DNA from: an uncultured Desulfovibrio sp.
GTDB taxonomy: Bacteria > Desulfobacterota > Desulfovibrionia > Desulfovibrionales > Desulfovibrionaceae
Assembly (NCBI GenBank): GCA_913063155.1
Contig: CAJXYU010000006.1
Span: 186,001-250,000, forward strand
DNA length: 64,000 bases
Reading direction: 5' to 3'
Shown: one piece after another, positions 51,201 through 60,019 of the stretch
How positions within the stretch are numbered: position 1 is the stretch's first letter
Layout: each line of letters starts with the position of its first letter
Notes under the pieces: generated by a model
Databases searched by the model: none
What the model was told of the DNA's origin: nothing
The model's input: only the letters and a program-made list of their open reading frames with translations
Made by a program: the position numbers and the translations under genes

Positions 51201-52235
51201 CTACAGGTCGGCGTTGGCGTTGACTGCCCCGGCCTTTCCCTTGACAGGCTCCCCGAGATTCTCCCTGAACCAGGAAACCACCCTGTCGATGACGGGCTTC
51301 TGGAACCAGGCGGGAGCACCGTGCTGAGCTCCCTTGAGCAGCACGTAGTCGGCCTGGTTGCCCCCCTTTCTGAGCGCCAGATAGAGCTGCTCGCTCTGCT
51401 TCGGGGACACCAGGGTGTCCCCGCTGCCGTGCATGATCAGGAAAGGCGGCTTGCCGCCTTTCACATGCCCCATGGGACTGGCTGCCAGGGCCTTTTCCGG
51501 ATCACTCATGATGGAGGCCCCGGCAAAGGATCTGAATGCCGGGCCATGCAGCAGCAGGGCTTCCGTGGCCGCAGGCGACGCATGCACCTTCCGGCTCTTC
51601 TCCGAAAATCCTTCGCCTATGGTCATCAGGTTGGAAATGCCATAAATGGTGGCCACAGCCTGTACATCCGAGGACTTGTCCAGAAACTGTCCCGTTTCGA
51701 AGGTCTTGTCGCCGTTGGTGGTCCCCACCATCTGGGCGAGATACCCACCTGCGGAATTACCGAGAACGCCGATCCGTTTCGGGTCTATGCCCAGGTCCTC
51801 GGCATGCTCCCGCAGGTAGCGCACGGCTGATTTGCCGTCCTCCACCAGGGCGGGGAACGTGTCCGGCACCGTGCGGTATTCGGCGGAGGCGACCACGAAT
51901 CCTGCCTCGGCCAGCGCCATGCGCAACTCGCAGTATTTACCGTTGTCGGCGGCGATGAATCCTCCGCCCGGGAAGTAAACTACGGCGGGCTTGAGCTCCC
52001 TGGTGCGAGGGACCAATAACGACATCTTCAGCTGGCTCACCCCGGTTGTCCGGAATATCTGGGAATAGACCACGCCGTCGATGGCGTCGATCTGACTGCG
52101 GGTCACTTCCGGGTGCATGACTTGGGTCCCTTCGGCATACCCGGGCAGGTTTTCGTCCCCGGCCAAACTCGATTTTGATGTCGAGAACAGAAACAATATC
52201 CCAAAGGCTATGAAAGCCGCTATCTTGAAGCTCAT
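51201..52235 (-). CDS. Secreted alpha/beta hydrolase (esterase/lipase-like)
   Basis: 344 aa. Signal peptide ending about SSLA. Hormone-sensitive-lipase-like motifs: oxyanion FPGGGF, nucleophile GNSAGG, acid region MHGSGDTLVSP, and catalytic His in AQHGAP. Probably a periplasmic esterase; the substrate is unknown. GGGAG lies about 7 nt before the ATG. It stands alone between the moxR operon promoter region and the cytochrome genes. Confidence 0.85.
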   Translation of the reverse strand: MSFKIAAFIAFGILFLFSTSKSSLAGDENLPGYAEGTQVMHPEVTRSQIDAIDGVVYSQIFRTTGVSQLKMSLLVPRTRELKPAVVYFPGGGFIAADNGKYCELRMALAEAGFVVASAEYRTVPDTFPALVEDGKSAVRYLREHAEDLGIDPKRIGVLGNSAGGYLAQMVGTTNGDKTFETGQFLDKSSDVQAVATIYGISNLMTIGEGFSEKSRKVHASPAATEALLLHGPAFRSFAGASIMSDPEKALAASPMGHVKGGKPPFLIMHGSGDTLVSPKQSEQLYLALRKGGNQADYVLLKGAQHGAPAWFQKPVIDRVVSWFRENLGEPVKGKAGAVNANADL

Positions 52236-52429
52236 TTTTCACTCCCGTTCTGGTTGGAAGAAAGAATGCACCGGGACAGGAAATCGAAAACCGTCGCCCG
52301 GTCATGATGGTTGTTGAAGAAATTCAAAAAGGGGTTTGTCGTCCTGGACGATAATTCCCCAAGGCGGGCTCAAAGTCAAAATCGCCCGGCCGCATGAACG
52401 GCAACACCGGCGGGCAGGCGGTCGGAATT

Positions 52430-52459
52430 GCGGCCCCCACCCGTTCGGATGGGGGCCGC
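52430..52459. other. Strong hairpin downstream of the cytochrome operon
   Basis: GCGGCCCCCA/TGGGGGCCGC perfect 10-bp stem with 10-nt loop, 13 nt past the cytochrome stop. There is no T tract, but its stability and position suggest it ends or protects the reductase transcript. Confidence 0.6.
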
Positions 52460-52471
52460 TGTCGCGGGTTG

Positions 52472-54166
52472 TTATTCGTAATGACGTCCGGTGATCATCC
52501 CCTTGATCAGGGAGAAGACGCGTTTGCCGGTCGTCGTCATGTACACGTGCAGCATGAGGAAGGCCAGATATCCCATGGCCAGGACGAAGTGGGCCGTGGC
52601 CAGGGTGCGGGCGGATGCGCCCGGCGTCACCTTTGCGGCCAGCTCCGGAATCAGCAGGAGCAGCCCCGAGCCGAGCAGCACGAACATGCCCAGGCAGTAG
52701 ACCAGCAGATAGGTCAACTGCTGTACGGGGTTCATTCGTTCTCCGGCGGTGACGTGATGCGGTTTCCCGGCACCGGAGAAAATGCCCGCCAGGTAGTAGC
52801 CCACCTGCTGTCCGAAGCGTTGCATCATGCCTCTCCGGAACGGAACATACTGACGGATTTCGCCGGTCAGCAGGCTGTACAGCAGGAAAGCCGCAAAGTG
52901 GGCCACCAGCAGGACGCCCGCCGCATCATGCACCTCGACGCTGAACTCCATTGGCAGGCTCAAGGCCGCTCCGGAATAGTGGATGCTCAGTCCGGTCGCC
53001 AGCAGGACCAGGAAGAGCACGGCATTGACCCAGTGCAGGACGCGCACGGTCAGGGGGTAGACCATTTCGCCGGGCATATCCTTATCGCCATCGGCGCGGC
53101 CGCCGAGAACCACCCGCAGGAGCCCATGAACCAAAAGTGCGGCCAACACGCAGATCAGGAAGAGGTTGGCCTTGCCGTCCAGAGCGGCGGTCTGTCCCAG
53201 GCCGGGCACATATGCGCTACCGAACGCGAGAACAACCTCTTCTTCGGGCACGATCCGGGTGACGATAGGACCGTTGCCGTCGAGGGTGATGTCGGCCTTG
53301 CGCATCTTGACAATCAATTCGGCGTCGTCGAAGAAGCCTTTGCCGACATACGCGCCGCCGCCCTGCTGAACGTCCGTATAGTGGGCGACCCGCTTGACGA
53401 AGAAGGAATCCTTTTCCGTGTGGCAGGCCTTGCAGTCACGCAACGCCTTTTCCTTGGGCAGAATCTGGTGCACACGGCTCTCACCGCCTCCCACCGGGGT
53501 GTGGCACTCCACGCAACGGACGCCGGCGAAGTGACGGTCGCGATACGGCAGGAACTCGTGGGAGAGGTTCTGCGTATACACGGCGCGGCCGGTCAACTCC
53601 TTGTACCGGATGGCGCTGGTATGGCAGTCCACGCAGGCCTTGTTGCTGTCCTCCACCGAGCCCGCGTAGGAATCCAGGGCCGTCACGCGCTGCTGCGTAT
53701 GGGGATCATGGCAGTCCGTGCAGGTGACCTTGGCCCCCAGCTTTTCGAAGTGCCTGCTTTTGCCAAGCTGCCGGCGGATATGGTCGAAGGTCTTGTCGTG
53801 GCAGTTCATGCAGGACGGCAGGGCGCCGCGGTCCAGCCTGTGCGGGATGTCCTTGAAGTCCCCGGCCTTGGCCTTGGGGGCGTGGCAGACCACGCAACCC
53901 ATCTTGCCGTGCACGCTGCGGCCGAACGCCTTCTCCGGGACATGAATCTTCAGGCCGGAACCGCGTTCGGTAACGGGCCTGAGGTCCGCCTTGGAATGGC
54001 ATCCGAGGCAGGTGTCCTTTCGCACGCCTTCGGGAAACACCGGCGCGGCGGACGCATGGGGCGTCTCGACATTGCCGCCTCCCGTGGCCGCCCATGCTGC
54101 GGGCAGCAATGCCACACACAGCAGGAACGCCGTAACTACTAATAAACATTGACGGTATATTTTCAC
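52472..54166 (-). CDS. Seven-haem cytochrome c fused to membrane cytochrome b
   Basis: 564 aa. Signal peptide to about AWA; then seven CXXCH motifs in order: CLGCH, CVVCH, CMNCH, CTDCH, CVDCH, CVECH, CKACH. The C-terminal ~220 residues have four or five helices with the His-rich pattern of formate-dehydrogenase-gamma-type cytochrome b (VLHWVNAVLF, VHDAAGVLLVAHF, LMLHVYM). It would take electrons from menaquinol at the membrane and pass them to the periplasmic tetrahaem cytochrome and flavoprotein. GTG start at 54166 has GGAGG 6 nt upstream; an earlier GTG has none. Confidence 0.88.
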   Translation of the reverse strand: MKIYRQCLLVVTAFLLCVALLPAAWAATGGGNVETPHASAAPVFPEGVRKDTCLGCHSKADLRPVTERGSGLKIHVPEKAFGRSVHGKMGCVVCHAPKAKAGDFKDIPHRLDRGALPSCMNCHDKTFDHIRRQLGKSRHFEKLGAKVTCTDCHDPHTQQRVTALDSYAGSVEDSNKACVDCHTSAIRYKELTGRAVYTQNLSHEFLPYRDRHFAGVRCVECHTPVGGGESRVHQILPKEKALRDCKACHTEKDSFFVKRVAHYTDVQQGGGAYVGKGFFDDAELIVKMRKADITLDGNGPIVTRIVPEEEVVLAFGSAYVPGLGQTAALDGKANLFLICVLAALLVHGLLRVVLGGRADGDKDMPGEMVYPLTVRVLHWVNAVLFLVLLATGLSIHYSGAALSLPMEFSVEVHDAAGVLLVAHFAAFLLYSLLTGEIRQYVPFRRGMMQRFGQQVGYYLAGIFSGAGKPHHVTAGERMNPVQQLTYLLVYCLGMFVLLGSGLLLLIPELAAKVTPGASARTLATAHFVLAMGYLAFLMLHVYMTTTGKRVFSLIKGMITGRHYE

Positions 54167-54202
54167 AATTGCCTCCAGTGCGGAATTCCTTTGTTCCACA
54201 AC

Positions 54203-54682
54203 CTACTTTTTGAAGTTCTCAAAAGTGAAGCTATGACAATCGGCGCACAACACTTTGGAGGGTTGGTGCTCTTTGTGGCAGGTCGTGCACGGCACATAGG
54301 TTCCGTAATGCGGGGCATTGTGCGGGTTGCGCTCCAGCTTGGCGGTCACTTTCGCCATCTGCTGCGGAGTGCCGTGACAACGAATGCAGTTGGCGTCGTC
54401 CGGCGGAGCAGTGGGAGCCTCCCCGGAATGGCACAACTGGCAGTTGTTCCCGTTCTGATGAATTTTCTTGTGATAGTCCTTGAGGGTGCGTTCCCCCAGC
54501 ATGATGCGGGTCGATTCGGCCAATTGGGCGGCTGCCGAGGGATTGTACCCCACCTCGTCCAGCTTTTTCCCGTCGGGGCCCACCTGAGAAGAAGGCGTCT
54601 GGGAATCGCCGCCGCTGGCGAAGACGCCCCAAGCACCGACGCACAAGACCATGACGGCGGCAAGAATGGTCAATCGTTTCAT
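54203..54682 (-). CDS. Tetrahaem periplasmic cytochrome c (FccA haem-domain-like)
   Basis: 159 aa with signal peptide MKRLTILAAVMVLCVGAWGV. Four CXXCH motifs: CQLCH, CIRCH, CTTCH, CADCH, in the arrangement of the haem domain of Shewanella-type flavocytochrome c. Here it is a separate gene 5 nt after the flavoprotein gene, so the two chains probably form the reductase together. Confidence 0.9.
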   Translation of the reverse strand: MKRLTILAAVMVLCVGAWGVFASGGDSQTPSSQVGPDGKKLDEVGYNPSAAAQLAESTRIMLGERTLKDYHKKIHQNGNNCQLCHSGEAPTAPPDDANCIRCHGTPQQMAKVTAKLERNPHNAPHYGTYVPCTTCHKEHQPSKVLCADCHSFTFENFKK

Positions 54683-54687
54683 CTCTC

Positions 54688-56271
54688 CTACTCCCCTTTC
54701 CTGCTCCGGGCCTTGTTCAAGGCCGCGTTTTTACCTGCAATGGTTCCCATGACCAGCGTCTCCGCAATGGCACAGCTGCCCAGGCGGCTTTCGCCGTGGG
54801 TGCCGCCGGTGATTTCTCCGGCCGCAAACAGTTTTGGAATCGCTTGCCTGCTCTGCATGTGGATGACTTCCGCCTTGGTGTTGATGTTGACGCCGCCCTG
54901 ACAGAAATGGACCTTGGGCCAGGCGCGCATGGCGTAGTAAGGTGGTTTGTCGAGGTACATGGAGCGGTCGAAGTCGAAAATGGGCTTGCCGAACTCCTCG
55001 TCCTTGCCCTTGGCCACGAAGGACTTGAAGCGCTTGACTTGAGCCTTGAGCGGTTCGAGCGGAATACCGAAGTGCGCGGCCAGCTCTTCCAGGGAGTCGA
55101 ACTTCCAGGCGACCCCTTCCTTGAGGGCGTACTTGACTGTCGGGGATTTCACGGTTCCCGGCTCGGAACAGAACGCAACGGGATAGTAAATCTTGCCGGT
55201 TTCGTCCTTGCAGTGTTTGAGCTGAGCGTCGGCCCGGGTCTTGCGGTCCGCGTTTTCATTGACGAACCGCTTGCCGTCGCGAATGTCCACCATGATGCCG
55301 TACGGAAAGGCGGCCTGCTGGTTGAACTGCGGCGCATAGCCGAAACCGCTTTCGTCCGGGGAGGCCCAGGGACCGAGCTGAAAGGAGGCGGTGTTCACCG
55401 GAGCGGCGTTGACCGCCAGCAGGGCGTGGAACGACTCCGAGGTGGCGCCCGAGTGGTTGGTGCATCCCACGGTGTCGTCGAGGGTGGGGTTCTGCATCAT
55501 TCGGAACGGGATATCGTTGCCGAAACCACCGGTACAGGCCACAAAGCCGCGGTTGATCTTGTAGCGGCGGAGCACGCCGGACTCTTCGTTCGGGAAGTCG
55601 TAATTTTCACGAACAAGAACGCCGGTTATGACCCCGGAATCATCCGTGAGGATCTTTTCGAGCTTGCAGCGGTTTTTATAGATGGCGCCAAGCTTGATGC
55701 CGCCTTCCATGAGAGGGATTGTAATGTCGCCGCCGGTAAAGTTGACCGTCTGGCAGGTGCGCTGTACGGAATGCCCGCCGAACTGCAGGAGGACGTCCTT
55801 CCATTTGACACCGAACTCCTTGGTCATCTCAAAGGCTTCCGCGGTTCCCGCGCAAACGACGCGCAGCAGATCCACGTGGTTTGTGCCACGTCCGCCTTTG
55901 AGCATGTCGGCCATCATCAATTCGACGCTGTCCTCGATGCCTTTTTCCTTCTGCAGCGGGGAACCGGCCACGGCCATGGCCCCGCCGTTGATGGCGGAAT
56001 TGCCGCCGAACACGGGCATCTTCTCGATGACCAGGGTGGAAGCCCCCTCCCGCCTGGCGGCGATGGCCGCCGCGCAACCGGCGAAACCGCTTCCGGCGAC
56101 GATCACGTCGAATTCCCGGTCCCAGTAATCGCTTTTCAGCGTGGACGCCTTACTCTCGGTGACGGTCATCTGCGAAAACAGAACCGATCCCGCCGCGATG
56201 CCCGCAGCTTTGAGCATGTCGCGGCGATGAAGCCCTTTTGGTTTGTCACTATGTGCAGTCTTTTTCCTCAT
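54688..56271 (-). CDS. Tat-exported FAD flavoprotein of the fumarate-reductase-like family
   Basis: 527 aa. Twin-arginine signal HRRDMLKAAGIAAGSVLF (15-32). FAD-binding VIVAGSGFAGCAAAIAARREG (57-77) and GEITGGTHGESRLGS at the end. By alignment with FccA, the proton-donor Arg402 corresponds to Arg343, His504 to His455 and Arg544 to Arg496. The fumarate-binding His365 is replaced (QLGPWAS region, Gly300) and Thr377 is not evident. The core chemistry of alkene reduction is therefore likely kept, but the substrate is probably not fumarate; urocanate- and arylacrylate-reductase relatives show similar divergence. GGAGGAGGG lies before the ATG. Confidence 0.87.
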   Translation of the reverse strand: MRKKTAHSDKPKGLHRRDMLKAAGIAAGSVLFSQMTVTESKASTLKSDYWDREFDVIVAGSGFAGCAAAIAARREGASTLVIEKMPVFGGNSAINGGAMAVAGSPLQKEKGIEDSVELMMADMLKGGRGTNHVDLLRVVCAGTAEAFEMTKEFGVKWKDVLLQFGGHSVQRTCQTVNFTGGDITIPLMEGGIKLGAIYKNRCKLEKILTDDSGVITGVLVRENYDFPNEESGVLRRYKINRGFVACTGGFGNDIPFRMMQNPTLDDTVGCTNHSGATSESFHALLAVNAAPVNTASFQLGPWASPDESGFGYAPQFNQQAAFPYGIMVDIRDGKRFVNENADRKTRADAQLKHCKDETGKIYYPVAFCSEPGTVKSPTVKYALKEGVAWKFDSLEELAAHFGIPLEPLKAQVKRFKSFVAKGKDEEFGKPIFDFDRSMYLDKPPYYAMRAWPKVHFCQGGVNINTKAEVIHMQSRQAIPKLFAAGEITGGTHGESRLGSCAIAETLVMGTIAGKNAALNKARSRKGE

Positions 56272-56338
56272 AACCCTCCTCCGGGTGTGGAATGTTTGGG
56301 CACGCAAAGCCCGTGAAACAGTAAATCCATTCCAATTA

Positions 56339-56353
56339 GCAACGCCCATTCCA
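56339..56353 (-). promoter_or_regulatory. Sigma-54 promoter of the reductase operon
   Basis: On the minus strand TGGAATGGGCGTTGC keeps GG and GC 10 bp apart with a perfect TTGC -12 part. Transcription would start near 56327, about 56 nt before the flavoprotein ATG. The divergent sigma-54 activator gene supports it. Confidence 0.7.
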
Positions 56354-56406
56354 AAACGTAATCATCTTGAATCAAAGAATAAAAAACAAACCACCCATGA
56401 TCACCC

Positions 56407-56439
56407 GCGAAATGTCGCAATTACACCGCCACATTTCGC
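56407..56439. promoter_or_regulatory. Inverted-repeat activator site for the sigma-54 regulator
   Basis: GCGAAATGT-N15-ACATTTCGC, a perfect 9-bp inverted repeat with half-sites 24 bp apart, 54-86 bp upstream of the -24 box. It also lies before the activator gene itself, which it could autoregulate. Confidence 0.65.
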
Positions 56440-56528
56440 AACCGACTGCGCCCCCTCACAGCCAAAAAGATTGACGAGTACGCATCCACCTGCTAGCGCT
56501 AGGCGAATTATCAAGGGACTGATAGGGA

Positions 56529-58082
56529 ATGAACGGCAGATTATTTGAAACCCTCGTCGACAGGGTGTGCTCGACCCTGGACTTGCAGGCGGCCATCAGC
56601 GAAGTACAGCTTCTGCTCGGTTCTCATACCGGCATTGAAGGCATTTTCGTGGGGCACCATGCGAAAGATGAGAAAAAAGTATATAATCTGGCCTACGCCG
56701 ACAAATCCCGGGGCCTGAACCTCAACCACATCCAGCCCGCCAAAGACGAACTGCACGACTATCTTCTTTCCAACGAACGCCGCGAGCTGAACATGATCGC
56801 CAGGCTCAACGATTTTCCAGCCATGGCCGTCACCCTCAACTCCCATATCCCGGCCCACCACACCCTCTACGAATTTCGAGTCCGGCTGGACGGCGAGCAC
56901 ATCGGTATGCTGGCCTTTCACACGGCCAGACCGGATCTCAACGATTCAACGCTTGATCTGTTGATGAAACTCAGGGGACCGATCGCCCTCAGCCTGGCGA
57001 ACCGTTTGGCCAAGATGCAGGTCTGGCCCCCCTCCGAAAAGCCGTGTCCGCCGGGGGCGAGGGACTGTCCGCACGTCGTCTGCACCTCCCCGGCCATGCG
57101 CCCGATATACGAAATGCTGGACGCAACAGCCCCCACCAGCAACACGATTCTCCTGACCGGAGAAACCGGCGTGGGGAAGGACGTTCTCGCGCGGCACGTC
57201 CACTCGCTTTCGCCAAGGAGCGGAAAACCCTTCGTACATGTCAACTGCGGCAGCATTCCCGAATCGCTCATCGAATCGGAATTCTTCGGACATCGCAAAG
57301 GCGCCTTCACAGGAGCAGTCGCAAACCACAAAGGCTTTTTCGAACAGGCAGACGGAGGGACGATATTTCTTGACGAGATCGGGGAATTACCTCTGACCAT
57401 GCAGACAAGATTGCTTCATGTCCTGCAAAACAAGATCATCCGCAGAATAGGGGACGCCAGGGACATCCCGCTCGATTTCCGAGTGGTGGCGGCCACCAAC
57501 TGCGACCTTGACGGCATGTGCCGGGACGGCCGATTCCGTCGCGATCTCTTTTACCGCCTCAATTGCATCAGGATCGAAATTCCGCCACTCCGGGAACGGC
57601 GGAAAGATATTCCCCTTTTGGCCGGGAGCCTGCTGCAAACCATCGCCCGGGAGCAGGGGCAATCGAGCGCGCCCTCCATCAACGGCGCGGACATGGACCG
57701 TCTGGTCCGGCACGACTGGCCCGGCAATATCCGGGAGCTGGAGAACTGTCTTCAGCGTTCAGTGGCCCTGAGCAAGGGAACAACCTTGAACATAGACCTG
57801 TCCCCGAACCTGACCCGCCCGCCGCAGTTCCGTACCGCGAGTCCGACGACTCCGCAGGCCGTTTCGATCCATGCCGCGGACGGGGCATTCCAACGCAAGA
57901 CATCCCTGCAGGATCACATCCGGAGCCACCTGGAAGAAGCGCTCCACCTTTCCGGCGGCCGTATCCATGGAAAGGGCGGGGCGGCGGAGCTGCTCGACAT
58001 CAATCCGAGCACCCTGCGCAGCCGGTTAAAAAAATACGGCATCCCCTTCGGGCGGCAGATCTCGGAACATTCTTCGCGATAG
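56529..58082 (+). CDS. Sigma-54-dependent activator of the reductase operon
   Basis: 517 aa. N-terminal GAF-like sensor (about 1-165), AAA+ domain with Walker A GETGVGKD, sigma-54 loop GAFTGA and Walker B GTIFLDE, then a Fis-type helix-turn-helix (GKGGAAELLDINPSTLRSRL). No receiver domain, so it likely senses a small ligand directly, possibly the reductase substrate. It is divergent from the flavoprotein, tetrahaem and cytochrome c/b genes, with a sigma-54 promoter and a perfect inverted repeat between. Confidence 0.9.
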   Translation: MNGRLFETLVDRVCSTLDLQAAISEVQLLLGSHTGIEGIFVGHHAKDEKKVYNLAYADKSRGLNLNHIQPAKDELHDYLLSNERRELNMIARLNDFPAMAVTLNSHIPAHHTLYEFRVRLDGEHIGMLAFHTARPDLNDSTLDLLMKLRGPIALSLANRLAKMQVWPPSEKPCPPGARDCPHVVCTSPAMRPIYEMLDATAPTSNTILLTGETGVGKDVLARHVHSLSPRSGKPFVHVNCGSIPESLIESEFFGHRKGAFTGAVANHKGFFEQADGGTIFLDEIGELPLTMQTRLLHVLQNKIIRRIGDARDIPLDFRVVAATNCDLDGMCRDGRFRRDLFYRLNCIRIEIPPLRERRKDIPLLAGSLLQTIAREQGQSSAPSINGADMDRLVRHDWPGNIRELENCLQRSVALSKGTTLNIDLSPNLTRPPQFRTASPTTPQAVSIHAADGAFQRKTSLQDHIRSHLEEALHLSGGRIHGKGGAAELLDINPSTLRSRLKKYGIPFGRQISEHSSR

Positions 58083-58430
58083 CCTGACGACCTGACGCCT
58101 TTTTGAAACGCCTCCCGCGCCCGCGAACAGCAGACGGCCAACCTGATTACGATTGCCGTCTCCCTTCTTATTTCATACCCATGCAATATCACACAGCCTG
58201 GTATGCAATATGTTCTTGAATAAGACCTATCGACTGCAACACACGTAACCCTGCAGCAAATAAACATGTAATTTTCATGCGGACGGGTTGTCTCCAACAA
58301 CATAATCTGTCAATCTGGCGAATATCTTTCCTGCAACTGCAGGACACCAGGCCTATTCGCAATCACTGAAAGCCTCTTTCGACTTCTCAACGTGATACGA
58401 GTGGACACTACAAACTCAGGAGGTTGTTTT
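58083..58430. promoter_or_regulatory. Intergenic region upstream of aldA
   Basis: 348 bases without a supported gene. ATGCAATAT occurs twice as a direct repeat at 58181-58189 and 58203-58211, 22 bp apart (two helical turns), as for a regulator binding one face. No sigma-54 consensus was found. Confidence 0.5.
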
Positions 58431-59867
58431 ATGAAGGTCTATCAGCAGTACATCAACGGCGAATTCCGCGACGCGGCTTCCAGGGAGCAATTCGAGGTCG
58501 TCAATCCCTTCACCGAAAAGGTCGTCGCCATGGCTCCCAAGGGCGGGGTCGAGGATGCAGCCCTGGCCCTTGAGGCCGCCTCTTCCGCCCGCAAGGCGTG
58601 GGCTGCCAAACCCTGCGCAGAGCGCGCCGTCTTCCTGAAGAAAATGGCCGAGGTCATCCGAGGCAACCGGGAAATGCTGGCCCGCACACTGGCCGAGGAA
58701 CAGGCCAAGGTCCTGCCCCTGGCGCAGGTGGAAATCGACGCCACGGCCGAATATTTCGACTACTACGCGGGGTGGTCGCGCAAATACGAAGGAGAAGTGA
58801 TCCAAAGCGACAGACCGACCGAAAACATCCTCCTCTACCGCCAGCCCATAGGCATCGTCGTCGGCATCTGCCCGTGGAACTTCCCGTTCTTCGTCATGGC
58901 CCGTAAAGTGGCTCCGTCCATCCTCACGGGCTGCCCCATCATCCTGAAACCCAGCAGCGACACCCCCAACACCACCTTTGAATTCGCCAAGCTGATCGCC
59001 GGAATCGGTCTGCCCAAGGGCGTGCTCAACTTCGTGTCCGGCGGAGGCAGCACTCTGGGCGACGCCCTGGTCAAAAGTCCGGAAGCCGGCCTCATCACCC
59101 TGACCGGCAGCGTGGAAACCGGCCAGCGCATCATTGCGGCCACGGCGGAAAACATCACCAAGACATCGCTTGAACTGGGCGGCAAGGCCCCGGTCATCGT
59201 CTGCGACGACTGCGACCTGGATCTCACGGTCAAAGCCGTGGTGGCCTCCAGGGTCATCTTCTCCGGCCAAGTCTGCAACTGCGCCGAGCGCGTCTACGTC
59301 GAGGAGAGCATCTACGATGAATTCATGACCCGACTGACCAAGGCCATGGCGGCTGTGGCCTATGGCGATCCCTTTGCCGATCCGGCCCCGGACATGTCCT
59401 CCCAGATCAATGAAGCCCAAATGCTCAAGATCGAAGCAATGGTGAAAAAGGCAAAGGTCGAAGGAGCGGAAGTGCTGGTGGGCGGCGGCCGAGGCGACGA
59501 CCAGCCCTCGGGGTTCTTCTACAAGCCCACGCTCCTGGCCAACTGCACCCAGGACATGGAAATCGTCCGCAAGGAAATCTTCGGACCGGTTCTCCCGGTG
59601 GTCAAGGTCTCGGGCTTCGACGAGGCGCTGAATCTGGCCAACGACTGCGAATACGGCCTGACGTCTTCCATCTTCACCAAAAACGTCACCAAAATGATGC
59701 GGGCCATCAACGAGCTGGAATTCGGCGAAACATACGTCAACCGGGAGCATTTCGAAGCCATACAAGGATTCCATGCTGGTTGGCGGAAGTCCGGCATCGG
59801 CGGCGCCGACGGCAAGCACGGTCTCTACGAATACCTGCAGACCCACGTTGCCTACATTCAATACTAA
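58431..59867 (+). CDS. aldA: AldA-type aldehyde dehydrogenase (lactaldehyde/glycolaldehyde dehydrogenase)
   Basis: 478 aa, colinear with E. coli AldA. Characteristic stretches: GEVIQSDRPTENILL, CPWNFPFF, catalytic Cys in SGQVCNCAERVYV, Glu in LELGGKAP, and the long C-terminal match NREHFEAIQGFHAGWRKSGI. It oxidises lactaldehyde, glycolaldehyde or similar aldehydes with NAD+. Start MKVYQQYING has AGGAGGT 8 nt upstream. It is monocistronic; a GC-rich hairpin (59891-59914) lies after it. Confidence 0.9.
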   Translation: MKVYQQYINGEFRDAASREQFEVVNPFTEKVVAMAPKGGVEDAALALEAASSARKAWAAKPCAERAVFLKKMAEVIRGNREMLARTLAEEQAKVLPLAQVEIDATAEYFDYYAGWSRKYEGEVIQSDRPTENILLYRQPIGIVVGICPWNFPFFVMARKVAPSILTGCPIILKPSSDTPNTTFEFAKLIAGIGLPKGVLNFVSGGGSTLGDALVKSPEAGLITLTGSVETGQRIIAATAENITKTSLELGGKAPVIVCDDCDLDLTVKAVVASRVIFSGQVCNCAERVYVEESIYDEFMTRLTKAMAAVAYGDPFADPAPDMSSQINEAQMLKIEAMVKKAKVEGAEVLVGGGRGDDQPSGFFYKPTLLANCTQDMEIVRKEIFGPVLPVVKVSGFDEALNLANDCEYGLTSSIFTKNVTKMMRAINELEFGETYVNREHFEAIQGFHAGWRKSGIGGADGKHGLYEYLQTHVAYIQY

Positions 59868-59889
59868 CCGCCAAATTCATTTTGAAGAA

Positions 59890-59920
59890 AAGACCGGCCG
59901 CGAGTGCGGCCGGTCCCATC
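59890..59920. terminator. Hairpin after aldA
   Basis: GACCGGCCGC/GCGGCCGGTC perfect 10-bp stem with 4-nt loop. The plus strand lacks a T tract; the minus strand has TTTT after the stem. Confidence 0.5.
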
Positions 59921-60019
59921 CCCTTGCACACATCTCCCGCCGTATGCCCACGGGCGACTCCGCGCACCAGAGAGGCAGAAAGCAGAAGACAGAATTATCC
60001 GCCTTGCGTATAAAAAACT

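Noticed and set aside
50910-51327. Short plus-strand genes upstream of moxR
   Set aside because: They have no ribosome site, unusual composition, and overlap palindromic regulatory DNA and the end of the esterase gene.
56292-56320. Alternative sigma-54 promoter near 56305 on the minus strand
   Set aside because: The candidate has TTTCAC in place of TGGCAC, missing the essential GG; the element at 56339-56353 keeps both GG and GC.
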